Shown here: positions 1 through 9,661 of the stretch, piece by piece | Layout: the number at the start of each line of letters is the position of its first letter | Position numbering within the stretch: the first letter of the stretch is position 1 | Assembly (NCBI GenBank): GCA_963797535.1 | Contig: CAWCPQ010000005.1 | Coordinates: 124,001-188,000, forward strand | Direction of reading: 5' to 3' | From: JAWWOL01 sp963797535 | GTDB taxonomy: Bacteria > Actinomycetota > Actinomycetes > JAWWOL01 | DNA: 64,000 nt | Position numbers and translations under genes: made by a program | Notes under the pieces: generated by a model | The model's database searches: none | What the model saw: the letters and a program-made list of their open reading frames with translations, nothing else | Told to the model about the DNA's origin: nothing

Positions 1-1
1 C

Positions 2-2072
2 ACCGTGGTCGCGGACATCCTGGGCCACTGCCCGGACGTGCGGCTGATCGCCACCAGCCGCGAGCCGCTGGGCATCGACGGCGAGGCGCTCTACCCGCTG
101 ACCCCGTTGCGGCTGCCCGAGGTCGGCGCCACGGCCGAGCAGGCCGGCGGATCGGCAGCCGTACGCCTGCTGCTGGACCGGGCCAGGGCGGCCGGTGCGG
201 CGCTGGTCCTCGACGACGACACCGTGGCCGACGTGGTCGAGGTCGTCCGACGGCTCGACGGCCTGCCGCTGGCGATCGAGCTGGCGGCCGCCCGGCTGCG
301 GGCGATGCCGGTCGGCGGAGCTGACCCTGCGCCTCGGCGACCGCTTCCGGCTGCTCACCGGCGGTCGGCGCACGGCCATGCCTCGTCACCGCACCCTGCG
401 GGCCGTCGTCGAGTGGAGCTGGGACCTGCTCTCCGCCGAGGAGCGCGAGGTGGCAGAGCGCTTCTCGGTCTTCGGCTCGGGAGCCAGCACGGCGGCCGTC
501 ACAGCCCTGTGCCAGGGGACCGAGCTGGCGGAGGTGGAGGATCGTGCTGCTCGCCCTGGTCGACAAATCCCTGCTGGTGCCCGTCGCAGGCGGCGTCGAG
601 GCGCGGTTCCGGATGCTCGAGACGCTGCGCGAGTACGGCACCGAGCAGCTCGCCGAGCAGGGCGCGCTCGAGCAAGTGAGGGCAGCCCACGCCGCCTACT
701 ACGCGGAGCTGGTACGGGACTGCGACGCCGGCCTGCGAGGCGACGACCAGATGACCGCCGCTGCGCCGGCTCGACGCGGACAGGGACAACCTGCTGACGG
801 CGCTCGCCTGGCTGGGCGAGCACGAGGAGCCGGGCGCGGCCGTCGAGATGGCCATCGGGCTCATGTGGTACTGGATGCTGCGCGAGAACGGCAAGGACGC
901 CGCTCGTTGGCTCCGCTTCGCCCTCGAAGCGCCGGGTGCGCACGAGGTCAGGGCCTATCCGGTGGCGGAGGCCCTGCTGGCGATCAGCGAGATGGCCACT
1001 GCCGACGTCGACGGCAGAGAGGTCGAGCAGCACGACCGGCTCGTCGAAATCGCGAAGGGGCTCGACCCGGCCCTCGAGGTGCATCCCCTGGTGCCGCTGC
1101 TGCAGCCGTTGCTGTACTTCTTCGCCCACGAGCGCGAGCCGGCCGCAGACCTTGATCGACCGCAACCTGACCCGCGGCGACCCGTGGCTGCGGGCCGCCA
1201 GCCGCACCATCCGGGTGGCGTTCCGAGAGAACGAGGGCGACATCGACGGGATGCGCGCCGACCTCGAGCTCGGGGTCGCGGAGTGGGAGACGCTGGGCGA
1301 CCGCTGGGGGCTGTCCACGATGCTCGCCTCCCGCGGTCAGCTGCGCACCCTCGACGGGGACAGCGAGGGTGCGACCAGGGACTTCGAGGCGGCCGTCGGG
1401 CACCTGCGCCGCCTGGGCAGCAGCCAGGAGGACCTGATGGTCACCATCCGGCTGGCCGACCTGCGCCTGCGGGCCGGCGACTTCGAGGGGGCCCGCCGGC
1501 TGGCAGAGGGCGTACGCGGTGAGCTGGCGCCGCCGTCGACCGACCCCGGAGCTGCGATCGACGACCGGACCGCGCTCAGCGACGTGATGCTGGGCGGCAT
1601 CGCCTTCGCCCTCGGCGACGAGAAGACCCTCGAGGAGTGCCGGCAGAGGCTGCTCGCCATGGTCGAGGCCCGCACCGACGCCACCCTCTGGCACTCCCAC
1701 CTGCTGTCGGTCGCCTATGCGTTCCTCGCCGCGATCTCCGCCGAACGAGGGGAGCTGGCCGAGGCGCGCCGGCTCGTCGGCGAGGGTGTTCGGCACGGGC
1801 TGCACACGCGCGACTTCCCCGTCCTGGCAAGCGCCGGGGTGTCCCTCGCCCACTACGCGCACGCCGTGGGTCGGGACCGTGACGCGGCCGAGGTGCTGGG
1901 AGCGGCCGCGCGGCTGCGCGGGGCCGACGACCCGACGCAGACGATGGTGGCCCGGTTGGTGCCGGTGCTACGCGAGGCGCTGGGCGGCGACTACGACGAC
2001 GCGTACGACCGGGGCCGGGAGATGAGCCGCGAGGAGGCGCTCGCCAGGCTCGACCCGACCCTGCTTGACTGA
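2..2072 (+). pseudogene. AfsR/LuxR-type regulatory ATPase, 5' partial, frameshifted
   Basis: The reading continues through four frame changes, near 314, 543, 762 and 1147, and ends at a TGA at 2070-2072. The first part has the end of a STAND/NB-ARC-type ATPase domain (LIATSREPLGIDGE, then GLPLAIELAAARLRAM), followed by VVEWSWDLL and a winged-helix-like segment (LVDKSLL, RMLETLREYG). The rest is alpha-helical and TPR-like. This matches the ATPase and C-terminal halves of SARP/AfsR or LAL regulators, and the N-terminal DNA-binding part would lie left of the window. Each break is repaired by removing one base in a G/C run, so the breaks are probably sequence errors. Target genes are unknown; the reductase gene starts 23 bp downstream. 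Confidence 0.75.
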
Positions 2073-2095
2073 CCCGCCTACTTGAGGAGACCGGC

Positions 2096-2668
2096 ATGAG
2101 GACCTTGATCAGCACCGCCTTCATCTCGCTCGACGGCGTCATCGAGGCACCGGGAGGCGAGCCGGGCTACCGCAACTCCGGCTGGACCTTCAAGCACGTC
2201 GAGTTCGTCCCCGAGGCGTACGAGATCAAGGGCCGGGAGCAGGAGGAGTCAACGGCGATGCTGCTGGGCCGGGTCAGCTACGAGGCGTTCAGCCCGGTGT
2301 GGCCGGACATGCCTGACTTCGCGCACTACAAGACCGTGCCCAAGTACGTCGTGTCCACCACGCTCAGCGACGACCGTCTGGTCTCCAACTGGGGCGAGAC
2401 CACGATCCTTCGGTCGCTGGACGAGGTCGCCGCCCTCAAACAGACCGAGGGCGGCCCGATCATCATCCACGGTAGTGCAACGCTGAACCACGGCCTCGCC
2501 GACGCCGGCCTGGTCGACCGCTACCACCTGCTGGTGTTCCCGCTCCTGCTCGGTGCAGGCAAGCGGCTGTTCAGCGGCACGGACAAGGACGCGCAGAAGC
2601 TCAGGCTGGTCGAGAGCGAGACCTACTCCAACGGTGTGCAGAAGAACGTCTTCGACGTCGTCGCCTGA
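2096..2668 (+). CDS. RibD C-terminal / dihydrofolate reductase-like protein
   Basis: This 190-residue protein fits the bacterial RibD_C (DHFR-fold) family, which are small NADPH-dependent reductases usually of unknown substrate. The start MRTLISTAFISLDGVIEAPG is the typical first strand with the SLDG motif. LLGRVSYEAF follows near residue 60, a strand-loop GPIIIHGSATL near 125 is the likely dinucleotide-binding segment, and LLLGAGKRLF is near 155. GAGGAG lies 7 nt before the ATG. It follows the regulatory ATPase gene by 23 bp and may be co-transcribed with it. It should not be read as a folate-pathway DHFR, since the family is broader than that. Confidence 0.85.
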   Translation: MRTLISTAFISLDGVIEAPGGEPGYRNSGWTFKHVEFVPEAYEIKGREQEESTAMLLGRVSYEAFSPVWPDMPDFAHYKTVPKYVVSTTLSDDRLVSNWGETTILRSLDEVAALKQTEGGPIIIHGSATLNHGLADAGLVDRYHLLVFPLLLGAGKRLFSGTDKDAQKLRLVESETYSNGVQKNVFDVVA

Positions 2669-2702
2669 GTGCGTGCAGCCCCGTCAGGGACTGCACGCAC
2701 TC
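2667..2702. terminator. Bidirectional hairpin terminator
   Basis: A perfect 12-bp inverted repeat (GAGTGCGTGCAG and its complement at 2691-2702) encloses a 12-nt loop. It starts inside the stop codon of the reductase gene and lies 11 bp from the end of the converging ABC permease gene, so it can terminate both. There is no U-tract, as is usual in GC-rich actinobacteria. Confidence 0.75.
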
Positions 2703-2713
2703 GGCGGATCAGC

Positions 2714-3544
2714 TCAGGCGTGGCGGCGGTAACCGCGCAGGGCCAGCGGGAAGAACACCAGCAGCAGGCCGGCCATCCAGGCCAGGGTCCAGATCAGGTT
2801 GGTCTGTACGGGTCCGCCGAGCATCAGCCCGCGGACCGTCGCCACCAGGTGGCTGATCGGGTTGACCTTGACGAAGGCCTGCAGCCAGCCGGGCATCGAG
2901 TCGGTGGTGACGAAGGTGTTGCTGCCGAAGCTGAGCGGCAGCACGAGCAGGAACATGATGCCCTGCACCGCTCCCGGCGTCCGGACGGTCATGCCGACGA
3001 AGACCGAGATCCAGCCGAAGCACAGCGCGAAGCCCATCGACAGCACCAGCGCTGCCAGGGTCGGGACGACGCCGTTCGGGGCCCGGAAGCCCATCAGCAG
3101 GCCGGCGCCCATCAGGCACGACGAACAGGCACAGGTAGCGGCCGATGTCGGCCAGCACTGCCCCGATCAGCGGCGCCGACCGGGCGATCGGCAACGAGCG
3201 GAACCGGTCGAAGACGCCCTTCTGGATGTCGGAGTTGAGGTTCTGGCCCAGCGCGACGCTCGCCATGGCGATGGTCTGGCCGAGCAGGCCGGGCAGCAGG
3301 AACTCGAGGTACTCGTGCTGGTGCGACGAGCCCGGCGATCGCGCCGCCGAAGATGTAGGTGAACATCAGCAGGAAGATCACCGGCTGCAAGGTCACGTCG
3401 ATCAGCGCCTCGGGGGTGCGCCAGGTCTTGATCAGGCTGCGTTTGGCCAGCACCCGGGCGTGGCGCACAGCGCTGCCCCGGCTCGGCGTCCGCCACAGCG
3501 GTGGGTACGGTCATTTCTCGCGGCGGAGTCTGGGTGATCGTCAT
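2714..3544 (-). pseudogene. ABC-2 type exporter permease (DrrB-like), frameshifted
   Basis: Starting at MTITQTPPREMTVPT, the product reads on through three frame changes, near 3480, 3325 and 3113. The recovered order is RHARVLAKRSLIKTWRTPEA, a hydrophobic LQPVIFLLMFTYIFGGAIAG, EYLEFLLPGLLGQTIAMAS, LNSDIQKGVFDRFRSLPIAR (the cytoplasmic loop typical of daunorubicin-resistance DrrB permeases), then further membrane segments ending GYRRHA. Each break is fixed by removing one base. The start codon overlaps the ATPase stop as ATGA, so the two are translationally coupled. The export substrate is unknown. The protein may be intact if the indels are sequencing errors. Confidence 0.8.
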
Positions 3545-4504
3545 GCCGCGACCTCCTTGTCGTCCTGGTCGGTGGCGCCCTTGCCGGTGAGGGTCATGAA
3601 GACCTCGTCCAGGCTGGGCAGGTGCAGCGAGAGCTCGTGCACGTGGATGCCGGCGGCGGTGACCCGGCCGACCAGCTCGGCCAGCAGCGCGTCGTCGTCG
3701 ACGCGGGTGGTGAGCTCGCCGCGCGAGCTCTCCTCGGGCTCGGTACGGGTCAGCTCGCGCAGGATCGTGCGCACCTCGCCGAGCCGGGCCGGGTCGCTTG
3801 GGCCGCACGCGCAGCCGCTGGCCGCCGATCACCCGCTTGAGCCCGTCCGGGGTGTCGTGGGCGATGACGCGGCCCTGGTCGATGACGCTGATCTCGTCGG
3901 CCAGGGCGTCGGCCTCGTCGAGGTACTGCGTGGTCAGCAGCACGGTCGAGCCGTCACCGACGACGCGCCGTACGACGCCCCACATCTCCTCGCGCTTGGC
4001 CGGGTCGAGGCCGGTGGTCGGCTCGTCGAGGAAGATCACGCTCGGCCGGCCGACGAGGCTAGCGGCCAGGTCGAGGCGGCGGCGCATGCCACCGCTGTAG
4101 GTCTTGGCCTGACGGTCGGCGGCGGCGCTCAGGTCGAACCACTCGAGCAGCTCAGCGGCGCGGGACCGGGCGTCGCGACGGCTCAGGTTGAGCAGCTCGC
4201 CGATCATGACCAGGTTCTGGGTGCCGGTCAGGTCCTCGTCGACCGAGGCGTACTGCCCGGTCAGTCCGATCCGGGTCCGCACCGCGGCCGCGTTCTTGAT
4301 CACGTCCAGGCCGGCCACCTGCGCTGACCCGCTGTCGGGCTGCAGCAAGGTGGCGAGGACGCGCACGGCGGTGGTCTTGCCCGCGCCGTTCGGGCCGAGC
4401 ACGCCGAGGACCGTGCCCTCACGGGCGGCCAGGTCGACCCCGGCCAGGGCCTGGGTCTTGCCGAACCGCTTGGTGAGGCCGATCGCCTCGATCGCGTACG
4501 TCAT
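3541..4504 (-). pseudogene. ABC exporter ATPase (DrrA-like), frameshifted
   Basis: The start MTYAIEAIGLTKRFG follows AAGGAG. Walker A is GPNGAGKTT (near residue 37), the signature is YSGGMRRRLDLA, Walker B is SVIFLDEPTTGLDP, and the H-loop region is LLTTQYLDEADALAD. The C-terminal extension (VRTILRELTRTEPEES, then HLPSLDEVFMTLTGKG) is diagnostic of the DrrA subfamily of drug exporters. One extra base near 3798 shifts the frame between the nucleotide-binding domain and this extension. Gene order ATPase then permease, with an ATGA overlap, is standard for DrrAB. Confidence 0.85.
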
Positions 4505-4628
4505 GGGAACTCCTTCGGTTGTCCTGACGATGACGATCCCGGTCACCGCTGGCAGGCCGCGCACACGCTGCTGTCACCGGCGCACACCTGCTGACAGGTC
4601 CAGGGGACCGCCACGTAACCTGGACCGC

Positions 4629-5360
4629 ATGTCCACGCGCGCCGTACGAACGCTGCTGGTCGCCGTACCGCTGCTGATCATCGGCATCGTCGGCGGCCTG
4701 GGGTACGTGGCTGCGCAGGCCCGGCCGGGCAACTATGTGTCCAACCGCGAGGACCTGGGCGACGCGCCGGCGTGGACCCTGACCGACCAGAACGGCAAGA
4801 CGGTCAGCTCGACCGACTTCGCCGGCAAGGTCATCGTCGCGACCTACCTGTTCCCGTACTGCACGACGCTGTGCCCGGCCGAGACCCACACGCTGGCCGC
4901 GCTCGAGGCCGACCTGAAGACCGCCGGGTTGGCCGGCAAGCGGGTGCAGATCGTCGCGTTCAACGTCGACCCCGAGGACACCGGGCCCCAGCAGATGCGG
5001 ACGTTCCTCCAGCAGTACGGGGTGGATCCGAACGACCCCAGCTGGAGCTTCGTCACCGGCACGCCGGCGCAGATCCAGCACGTCGTACGAGACGGGTTCC
5101 ACATCCTCTACGACAAGGTGCTGCTCGCCGATGAGGCCAAGCAGGTGCTGAAGGAGAAGCAGGAGGGCACCTACACGCCCGAGGTCGAGGTGCCCAACGC
5201 GCTGCAGGCTGCCGCCAAGCCCAACTACGACATCGTGCACAACGACGAGATCACCGTGATCCGGCCGGACGGGCACATCGCGACCCGGTTCTCGGCCGGC
5301 GGCTCGGTGTCCGAGACCGATCTGTACGAGGCCGTCCACCGCGCGAGCACCGACCGATGA
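4629..5360 (+). CDS. SCO1/SenC family copper chaperone
   Basis: The product is 243 residues with an N-terminal membrane anchor (LLVAVPLLIIGIVGGLGYVA), followed by a thioredoxin fold. The copper-binding pair is in YCTTLCPAE (CxxxC) and the partner histidine is probably in DGFHILYD near residue 157. SCO proteins deliver copper to the Cu-A centre of cytochrome c oxidase subunit II on the outer membrane face. The start ATG was chosen because it places the anchor at the N-terminus; a longer open frame upstream lacks support. The stop overlaps the next start as ATGA, and the next gene is CtaG-like, the same pathway. Confidence 0.88.
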   Translation: MSTRAVRTLLVAVPLLIIGIVGGLGYVAAQARPGNYVSNREDLGDAPAWTLTDQNGKTVSSTDFAGKVIVATYLFPYCTTLCPAETHTLAALEADLKTAGLAGKRVQIVAFNVDPEDTGPQQMRTFLQQYGVDPNDPSWSFVTGTPAQIQHVVRDGFHILYDKVLLADEAKQVLKEKQEGTYTPEVEVPNALQAAAKPNYDIVHNDEITVIRPDGHIATRFSAGGSVSETDLYEAVHRASTDR

Positions 5361-6433
5361 CGCCGCTGTTCCTGGCCGAGGACGCGCCACCGCCGCTGAC
5401 CGTGCACACGGCATTCAGCCAGTGGGAGATCGCGCCGGTCGTCACCGCGGGCCTGTGCGTGATCGCTCTGCTCTACCTCGCCGGCGTCTTCCGGCTGCGC
5501 CGCCGCGGGGTCCACTGGCCGGTGATGCGCGGGGTCTCGTTCATCGTCGGCGGTCTCGGCCTCCTGGTGATCGCGACGATGTCGTCGATCGGCGCCTACG
5601 ACGACACGCTGTTCACCGACCACATGATCCAGCACATGATCCTGTCGATGGTTGCGCCGGTCTTCCTGGCTCTCGGTGCCCCGGTTACCTTGGCCCTGCG
5701 CACTTTTCACCCGCAGCCGCGCAAAGTTCTGCTCATCGTCCTGCACTCGCGGATCGCCCGTTTCCTGACCTGGACGCCGGTCGCGTGGGCGCACTTCGTG
5801 CTGCTGCCGTTCGTGCTCTACCACACCGGTTGGTACCAAGCGACCCTCGAGCACAACTGGCTGCACCAGCTGCTGCACCTGCAGATCGTCTTCGTCGGCT
5901 GCCTGTTCTTCTGGCCGCTGCTGGGGCTCGATCCGTTGCCCGGCCGCATTTCCTACCCGGCCCGCATGCTGGTCACGTTCCTGGCGCTGCCCTTCCACGC
6001 GATCCTCGGTCTGTCGATCATGTTGCAGACGTCGCTGATCGCCGGCGACTACTACCACGAGCTCGGCCGTACGTGGGGGCCGACGCTGTCGGCGGACCAG
6101 TACGCCGGCGGCGGCGTTCTGTGGGCGGCCGGCGACCTGGTCGGGCTGCTGATCTTCGGCACGATGTTCTTCCAGTGGCAGCGGGCCGACGGTCGGCTGG
6201 CCGCGCGCGAGGACCGGCGCCTTGACCGGGCCGAGCGGGTTGCCGCTCACGGGGCGGCTGCCGCCGCGGCGCCGTCGTTGCCGGAGGCGGCCGGGGCTGA
6301 GACGCCAGGGTCCGAAGCGCCGGCCCAGCCCGTACCCGCTGCTCCCCTGCTCGAGCGGCCGTGGTGGGAGGTCGACGCCGGTCCGCTGGCGGCGAGAGCC
6401 AAGCGCGAGCACTGGGCCAACGGCTCGGACTAG
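5357..6433 (+). CDS. CtaG/caa3-type cytochrome oxidase assembly membrane protein
   Basis: A 358-residue polytopic membrane protein with about seven hydrophobic segments. It has the histidine-rich motifs of the CtaG_2 family: DHMIQHMILSMVAP near residue 90, EHNWLHQLLHLQ near 165, and LPFHAILGLSIM near 215. The last 80 residues are Ala/Pro/Glu-rich and probably cytoplasmic. Family members assist copper insertion into cytochrome c oxidase. The ATGA overlap with the upstream SCO1 gene supports co-translation and a joint role in CuA/CuB assembly. The 3' end overlaps the converging NUDIX gene by 4 bp. Confidence 0.88.
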   Translation: MTPLFLAEDAPPPLTVHTAFSQWEIAPVVTAGLCVIALLYLAGVFRLRRRGVHWPVMRGVSFIVGGLGLLVIATMSSIGAYDDTLFTDHMIQHMILSMVAPVFLALGAPVTLALRTFHPQPRKVLLIVLHSRIARFLTWTPVAWAHFVLLPFVLYHTGWYQATLEHNWLHQLLHLQIVFVGCLFFWPLLGLDPLPGRISYPARMLVTFLALPFHAILGLSIMLQTSLIAGDYYHELGRTWGPTLSADQYAGGGVLWAAGDLVGLLIFGTMFFQWQRADGRLAAREDRRLDRAERVAAHGAAAAAAPSLPEAAGAETPGSEAPAQPVPAAPLLERPWWEVDAGPLAARAKREHWANGSD

Positions 6434-6954
6434 TCCCGCAGTCGGTAGAGGCTCCAGGCGGCGAGGGTGCCCGAGTCGCAGATCGCGCCGGTCAGCGCCA
6501 GCTCGCGGAACTCGGCGTCGCTGACCCAGCGGTGGGTCATGTCCTGCTCGCTCGCCTCCCGGTCCGGCTCGCCGTGGACCAGGTCCTCGGCCAGGTAGAC
6601 GTCCATGTGCTGGCTGCAGAATCCGTACGCGGTGGCAAGGCGGCCCAGGTGGGTGAGCCGGCCGGCGGTCAGCCCGGTCTCCTCGCGCAGCTCGGCCCTG
6701 GCCAGGTCAACAGCGGTACCCGCGCCGCCGACCCCCCACGACCCCTGCGGGAACTCGACCGCCCGTCGCCCGAGTGGGTAACGGAACTGCTCGACCACCC
6801 AGTAGCCGTCGGCCTCACGAGGGATCACGAGAGCGAAGTCGGGCTTGTCGACGACGCCGTAGATGGTCGCGGCGCCGCTCACTGGGCGCACTTCGTCCTC
6901 GCGTACGGACATCCAGGGGTTGGCGTAGACGACTCTGCTCGACAGCTGTTCCAT
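6430..6954 (-). CDS. NUDIX hydrolase
   Basis: A 174-residue protein resembling ADP-ribose/nucleoside-diphosphate-sugar pyrophosphatases. The NUDIX helix core is visible as ARAELREETGL near residue 93, preceded by FPQGSWGVG. Compared with GX5EX7REUXEEXGU, the first Arg of REU is Ala and the upstream Glu is not obvious, but the EE pair that binds metal is kept. The N-terminal half (YGVVDKPDFALVIP, VVEQFRYPLGRRAVEFP) is typical of ADP-ribose pyrophosphatases. The exact substrate cannot be assigned. The gene converges on the CtaG gene with overlapping stops. Confidence 0.85.
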   Translation of the reverse strand: MEQLSSRVVYANPWMSVREDEVRPVSGAATIYGVVDKPDFALVIPREADGYWVVEQFRYPLGRRAVEFPQGSWGVGGAGTAVDLARAELREETGLTAGRLTHLGRLATAYGFCSQHMDVYLAEDLVHGEPDREASEQDMTHRWVSDAEFRELALTGAICDSGTLAAWSLYRLRD

Positions 6955-6980
6955 GCCCCCAGCATGCCCGAGCGCCGCGT

Positions 6981-7055
6981 TGGAGCCGGAGGTGGGGATT
7001 GAACCCGCGACCTATCGCTTACGAGGCGATTGCTCTACCACTGAGCTACTCCGGC
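6981..7055 (-). tRNA. tRNA-Thr (anticodon CGU)
   Basis: The minus strand folds into a full cloverleaf: acceptor stem GCCGGAG/CTCCGGC, D-arm GCTC AGTGGTA GAGC, anticodon stem ATCGC/GCGAT around the loop CTCGTAA, and T-arm with GGTTCAATCCC. The anticodon is CGT, reading ACG (Thr). The 3' CCA is encoded at 6981-6983. There is no intron or variable arm. Confidence 0.95.
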
Positions 7056-7166
7056 GTGACCACGGAGTAGGGCGGCCGAACCGTCCAGCCCCGAGGCACG
7101 ACGTCGAGTATGTCATGACCACGGGGTGGCCCGACGCCGCACTCGCGAGGCTTTGCTCGGCGGGTG

Positions 7167-7365
7167 TCAGCCCCTGCGCAGCGCCTGCCGCATGATGAGC
7201 AGCAGGGCCAGTGGCCACACGAGCGCCAGCATGACCACGCCGGCCCTGTACGCTCCAGGCTTCCAGACCGCGAGCCTCGAAGTAGGCCGCGCTGGAGGGG
7301 TCACTCATGGACGTGGTCGCGAGCCAGGCACCGACCACGATCAGGCCGGCGAGGTAGACCGCCAT
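7167..7365 (-). pseudogene. Small two-helix membrane protein, one frameshift
   Basis: The N-terminal half reads MAVYLAGLIVVGAWLATTSM, one membrane helix, then a short loop SDPSSAAYFEARGLEAWSVQ. One base too many near 7240 shifts the frame. In the adjacent frame the text continues GVVMLALVWPLALLLIMRQA and LRRG before a TGA at 7167-7169, giving a second helix with a basic C-terminus. The reconstructed protein is about 65 residues with no recognised family. Without the correction the open frame runs on across the tRNA gene, which is implausible. Confidence 0.5.
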
Positions 7366-7472
7366 CAGGAACCTCCGTTTCTTTGCTGGCTAACCTTCCG
7401 CTTCAGCATCCGCAGGAGCGATGAACGGGCGATGAGGCGCAGGAGTCCGGGGGTTGCCAACCCGATGACGGC

Positions 7473-8534
7473 TCAGGGCGTGATGGCCCGCCAGGTCGAG
7501 CTCCTGACCCGACCGTCGGCCGTCTGGCCGTTGCGATGCTGAACGGCAACGACTGCGGCCTTCGTACGGACGTCGAAGACGCCCGTCGTCGGCACCCGCG
7601 TGGCCCACTGGACGGCTCGAACCGCTGCCCCGCGCGAGCCCGGTCCGACGCCGGTGCCGAGGTAGGGGGCGAGCGGGTTGGGCAGTGGCCGGTTCGGGGC
7701 GAACAGCGACTTGATCGACCGAGACGCCGAGGGGCAGACCGTGTCGATGTCGAACGGTCCGTCCACCGACTGCACGATCCGGATGGGGCCGGTGGTGAAG
7801 CCGGCCTGCTTGCAATGGGCCACCCTGCCGGCCGTGTTGGTCTTGCTGCCGGTCGTGACCCACTGGGGCAGGTTGGCGTGCCAGCCGCCGGTGATCTCGC
7901 GCCAGCCATAGGGATAGGAGTAGAGCCCGACAGCGACACCGAGCGAGCGGATGCCGGCGACCTCACCCTTGATCAGCGACACGTTGGCCTTGGTGTTGCT
8001 CGACCAGTCCTGCTCCCTGCGGTGCTCGATGTCGACCCAGAGGAACCGCGGCGAAGTTCCCTTGCTGCGCAGGAGGTTCACCGCCCACGTACCCTGCTGA
8101 TAGCCGGAGTTGTAGGTCTTGCAGAGCAGGTCACCGCTGGCGCACTTCCTGGGCCAGTAGCCCGACTGGGCCAGCTCTTTGGCGTTGGGGTAGTCGGGCA
8201 GGTGGTAGTTGCCCACCAGGTTCGAGTGCCGCTTCGCGTACGCAAGTTCCGATGACAGGCAAGGGTTCTCCTGCATGAGATACCGTGCGTTGACCTCGAC
8301 GATCATGAAGCGGTACGAGGTCGGCGGTGGCAGCGGCATCCCGAATCCACCCTGGGCGGGCGAGCAGTCCGGCCAGCCGAGGTCCTGGCCCGCGTACAAC
8401 GGCGTGTGCCAGGCAGGCGCGGGCCGGGTGGTCGCGGCTGCCGCACCCACGGGGCCGGCAGCACTCAGCAGTGCCAGGGCTCCCACAACCAGCCCCGACA
8501 GGAGGCTGCGAACCGACCGGATGCTGCTGCGCAT
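7473..8534 (-). CDS. Secreted GH25-like (DUF1906-type) protein with peptidoglycan-binding domain
   Basis: The 353-residue protein has a signal peptide (SLLSGLVVGALALLSAAGPV, then GAAAA). A TIM-barrel-like domain follows (YAGQDLGWPDCSPAQGG, FMIVEVNARYLMQENPC, VGNYHLPDYP, FLWVDIEHR, VGLYSYPYGWREI) in the style of Rv2525c/DUF1906 or GH25 glycoside-hydrolase-like proteins. The C-terminal 70 residues (VGPGSRGAAVRAVQWATRV, TTGVFDVRTKAAVVAVQ) form a PG_binding_1 repeat. The likely role is cell-wall hydrolysis or remodelling outside the cell. The WVDIEHR acidic pair is a good candidate for the active site. Confidence 0.8.
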   Translation of the reverse strand: MRSSIRSVRSLLSGLVVGALALLSAAGPVGAAAATTRPAPAWHTPLYAGQDLGWPDCSPAQGGFGMPLPPPTSYRFMIVEVNARYLMQENPCLSSELAYAKRHSNLVGNYHLPDYPNAKELAQSGYWPRKCASGDLLCKTYNSGYQQGTWAVNLLRSKGTSPRFLWVDIEHRREQDWSSNTKANVSLIKGEVAGIRSLGVAVGLYSYPYGWREITGGWHANLPQWVTTGSKTNTAGRVAHCKQAGFTTGPIRIVQSVDGPFDIDTVCPSASRSIKSLFAPNRPLPNPLAPYLGTGVGPGSRGAAVRAVQWATRVPTTGVFDVRTKAAVVAVQHRNGQTADGRVRSSTWRAITP

Positions 8535-8721
8535 GAGGAGCCTCGCTGGGTGATGGACGACGCGTTCCCGACCTGTAGGCCGGCGCTGCCCGAACTGAAT
8601 CGACAGCGCGCGCCCTGGCCTTGACGGCAGCGGGCTTGATCGTCTTCGTGGGTGCGGCGGCTGGAGCGTCCGCCAGGGAAAATCGAGCGCACCTTCCGGC
8701 GCGAGGGTGTTTCATCACCCC

Positions 8722-9588
8722 GTGGCCATCGAACTGAGCACCCCGGCTGCCAGCCGGCTCGGCGAGGTCGTACGCGCCCTTCGAGACTGGCAGCGCGACA
8801 CCGCGCCGATGCAGCTGCATCCGGGCGACCTGGGTTGGTACTGGCGGTTCGGCCAGGATGCGGTGGCGGCGGCGGTCAGGACCTGGAGCAGGGACGGGCG
8901 GCTCCTGGCCATCGGATTCCTGGACGGTCCCGAGGTGCTGCGATGGACTGTCGCCCCGGTGGCCTGGCGCGAGGAAGAGCTGGCTCATCAGGTGATCGCG
9001 GACGTGTCCGACCCGAGGCGCGGCGTTCTGCCGGCGGGCACCGCATCGCTGGAGACGCCCGACGGCACCCGCGTACAAGACCTGTTGTCCGAGATCGGCT
9101 GGAGCGCGGGCGAGCCGTGGACGCCGCTTCGCCGCGACCTCGCCGGACCGGCGGAACAACCGGGGCTGCGGATCGAGGTGGTCGGGTCCGGTCAGGAGTC
9201 CGAGTTCACGGCCGTCCACCGGTCGGCTTGGGGCAGCCCGCGGTTCACCGATGAGCTGTGGCGCGCGATGGCGACCGGTCTGACGTACGCCGACGCACGA
9301 TGCCTGCTCGGCTACGACGACCAGGGCGTTGCCGTGGCGGGGATAACGGTGTGGTCGGCCGGTCCGGGGAAGCCGGGCCTGCTCGAGCCGATGGGTGTGC
9401 ACGCCGAACATCGCGGGCGCGGCTACGGCCGGATGATCTGCGTCGCCGCGGCCGCTGAGCTCGAGACGCTGGGTTCGTCGAGTGCACTGGTCTGTACCCG
9501 GAGCGCCAACACCGCCGCCATCGCCACGTACCGGTCGGCCGGTTTCCGGCAGCTTCCCGAACGGCTGGACCGATCCAGGGACGCGTGA
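8722..9588 (+). CDS. GNAT family N-acetyltransferase
   Basis: This protein of about 288 residues has the acetyl-CoA pyrophosphate-binding motif HRGRGYGRM in its C-terminal third (MGVHAEHRGRGYGRMICVAA), followed by CTRSANTAAIATYRSAGF, a classical GNAT motif B. The N-terminal half may be a degenerate second GNAT fold, since the total length is twice a single domain. The GTG at 8722 is preferred; an in-frame GTG at 8707 would add five residues. It is divergent from the cell-wall hydrolase gene. The substrate is unknown. Confidence 0.8.
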   Translation: MAIELSTPAASRLGEVVRALRDWQRDTAPMQLHPGDLGWYWRFGQDAVAAAVRTWSRDGRLLAIGFLDGPEVLRWTVAPVAWREEELAHQVIADVSDPRRGVLPAGTASLETPDGTRVQDLLSEIGWSAGEPWTPLRRDLAGPAEQPGLRIEVVGSGQESEFTAVHRSAWGSPRFTDELWRAMATGLTYADARCLLGYDDQGVAVAGITVWSAGPGKPGLLEPMGVHAEHRGRGYGRMICVAAAAELETLGSSSALVCTRSANTAAIATYRSAGFRQLPERLDRSRDA

Positions 9589-9661
9589 GGCGTGATTGAG
9601 GAGAGACGCAAGGTCTGTTTCGGGTCGGCCCGTGGCTGATAGCGTCACCGACGTGGGGCAG

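Noticed and set aside
1..2072. Programmed ribosomal frameshifting in the regulatory ATPase gene
   Set aside because: Four breaks without slippery heptamers, and similar breaks in unrelated genes, point to sequence error.
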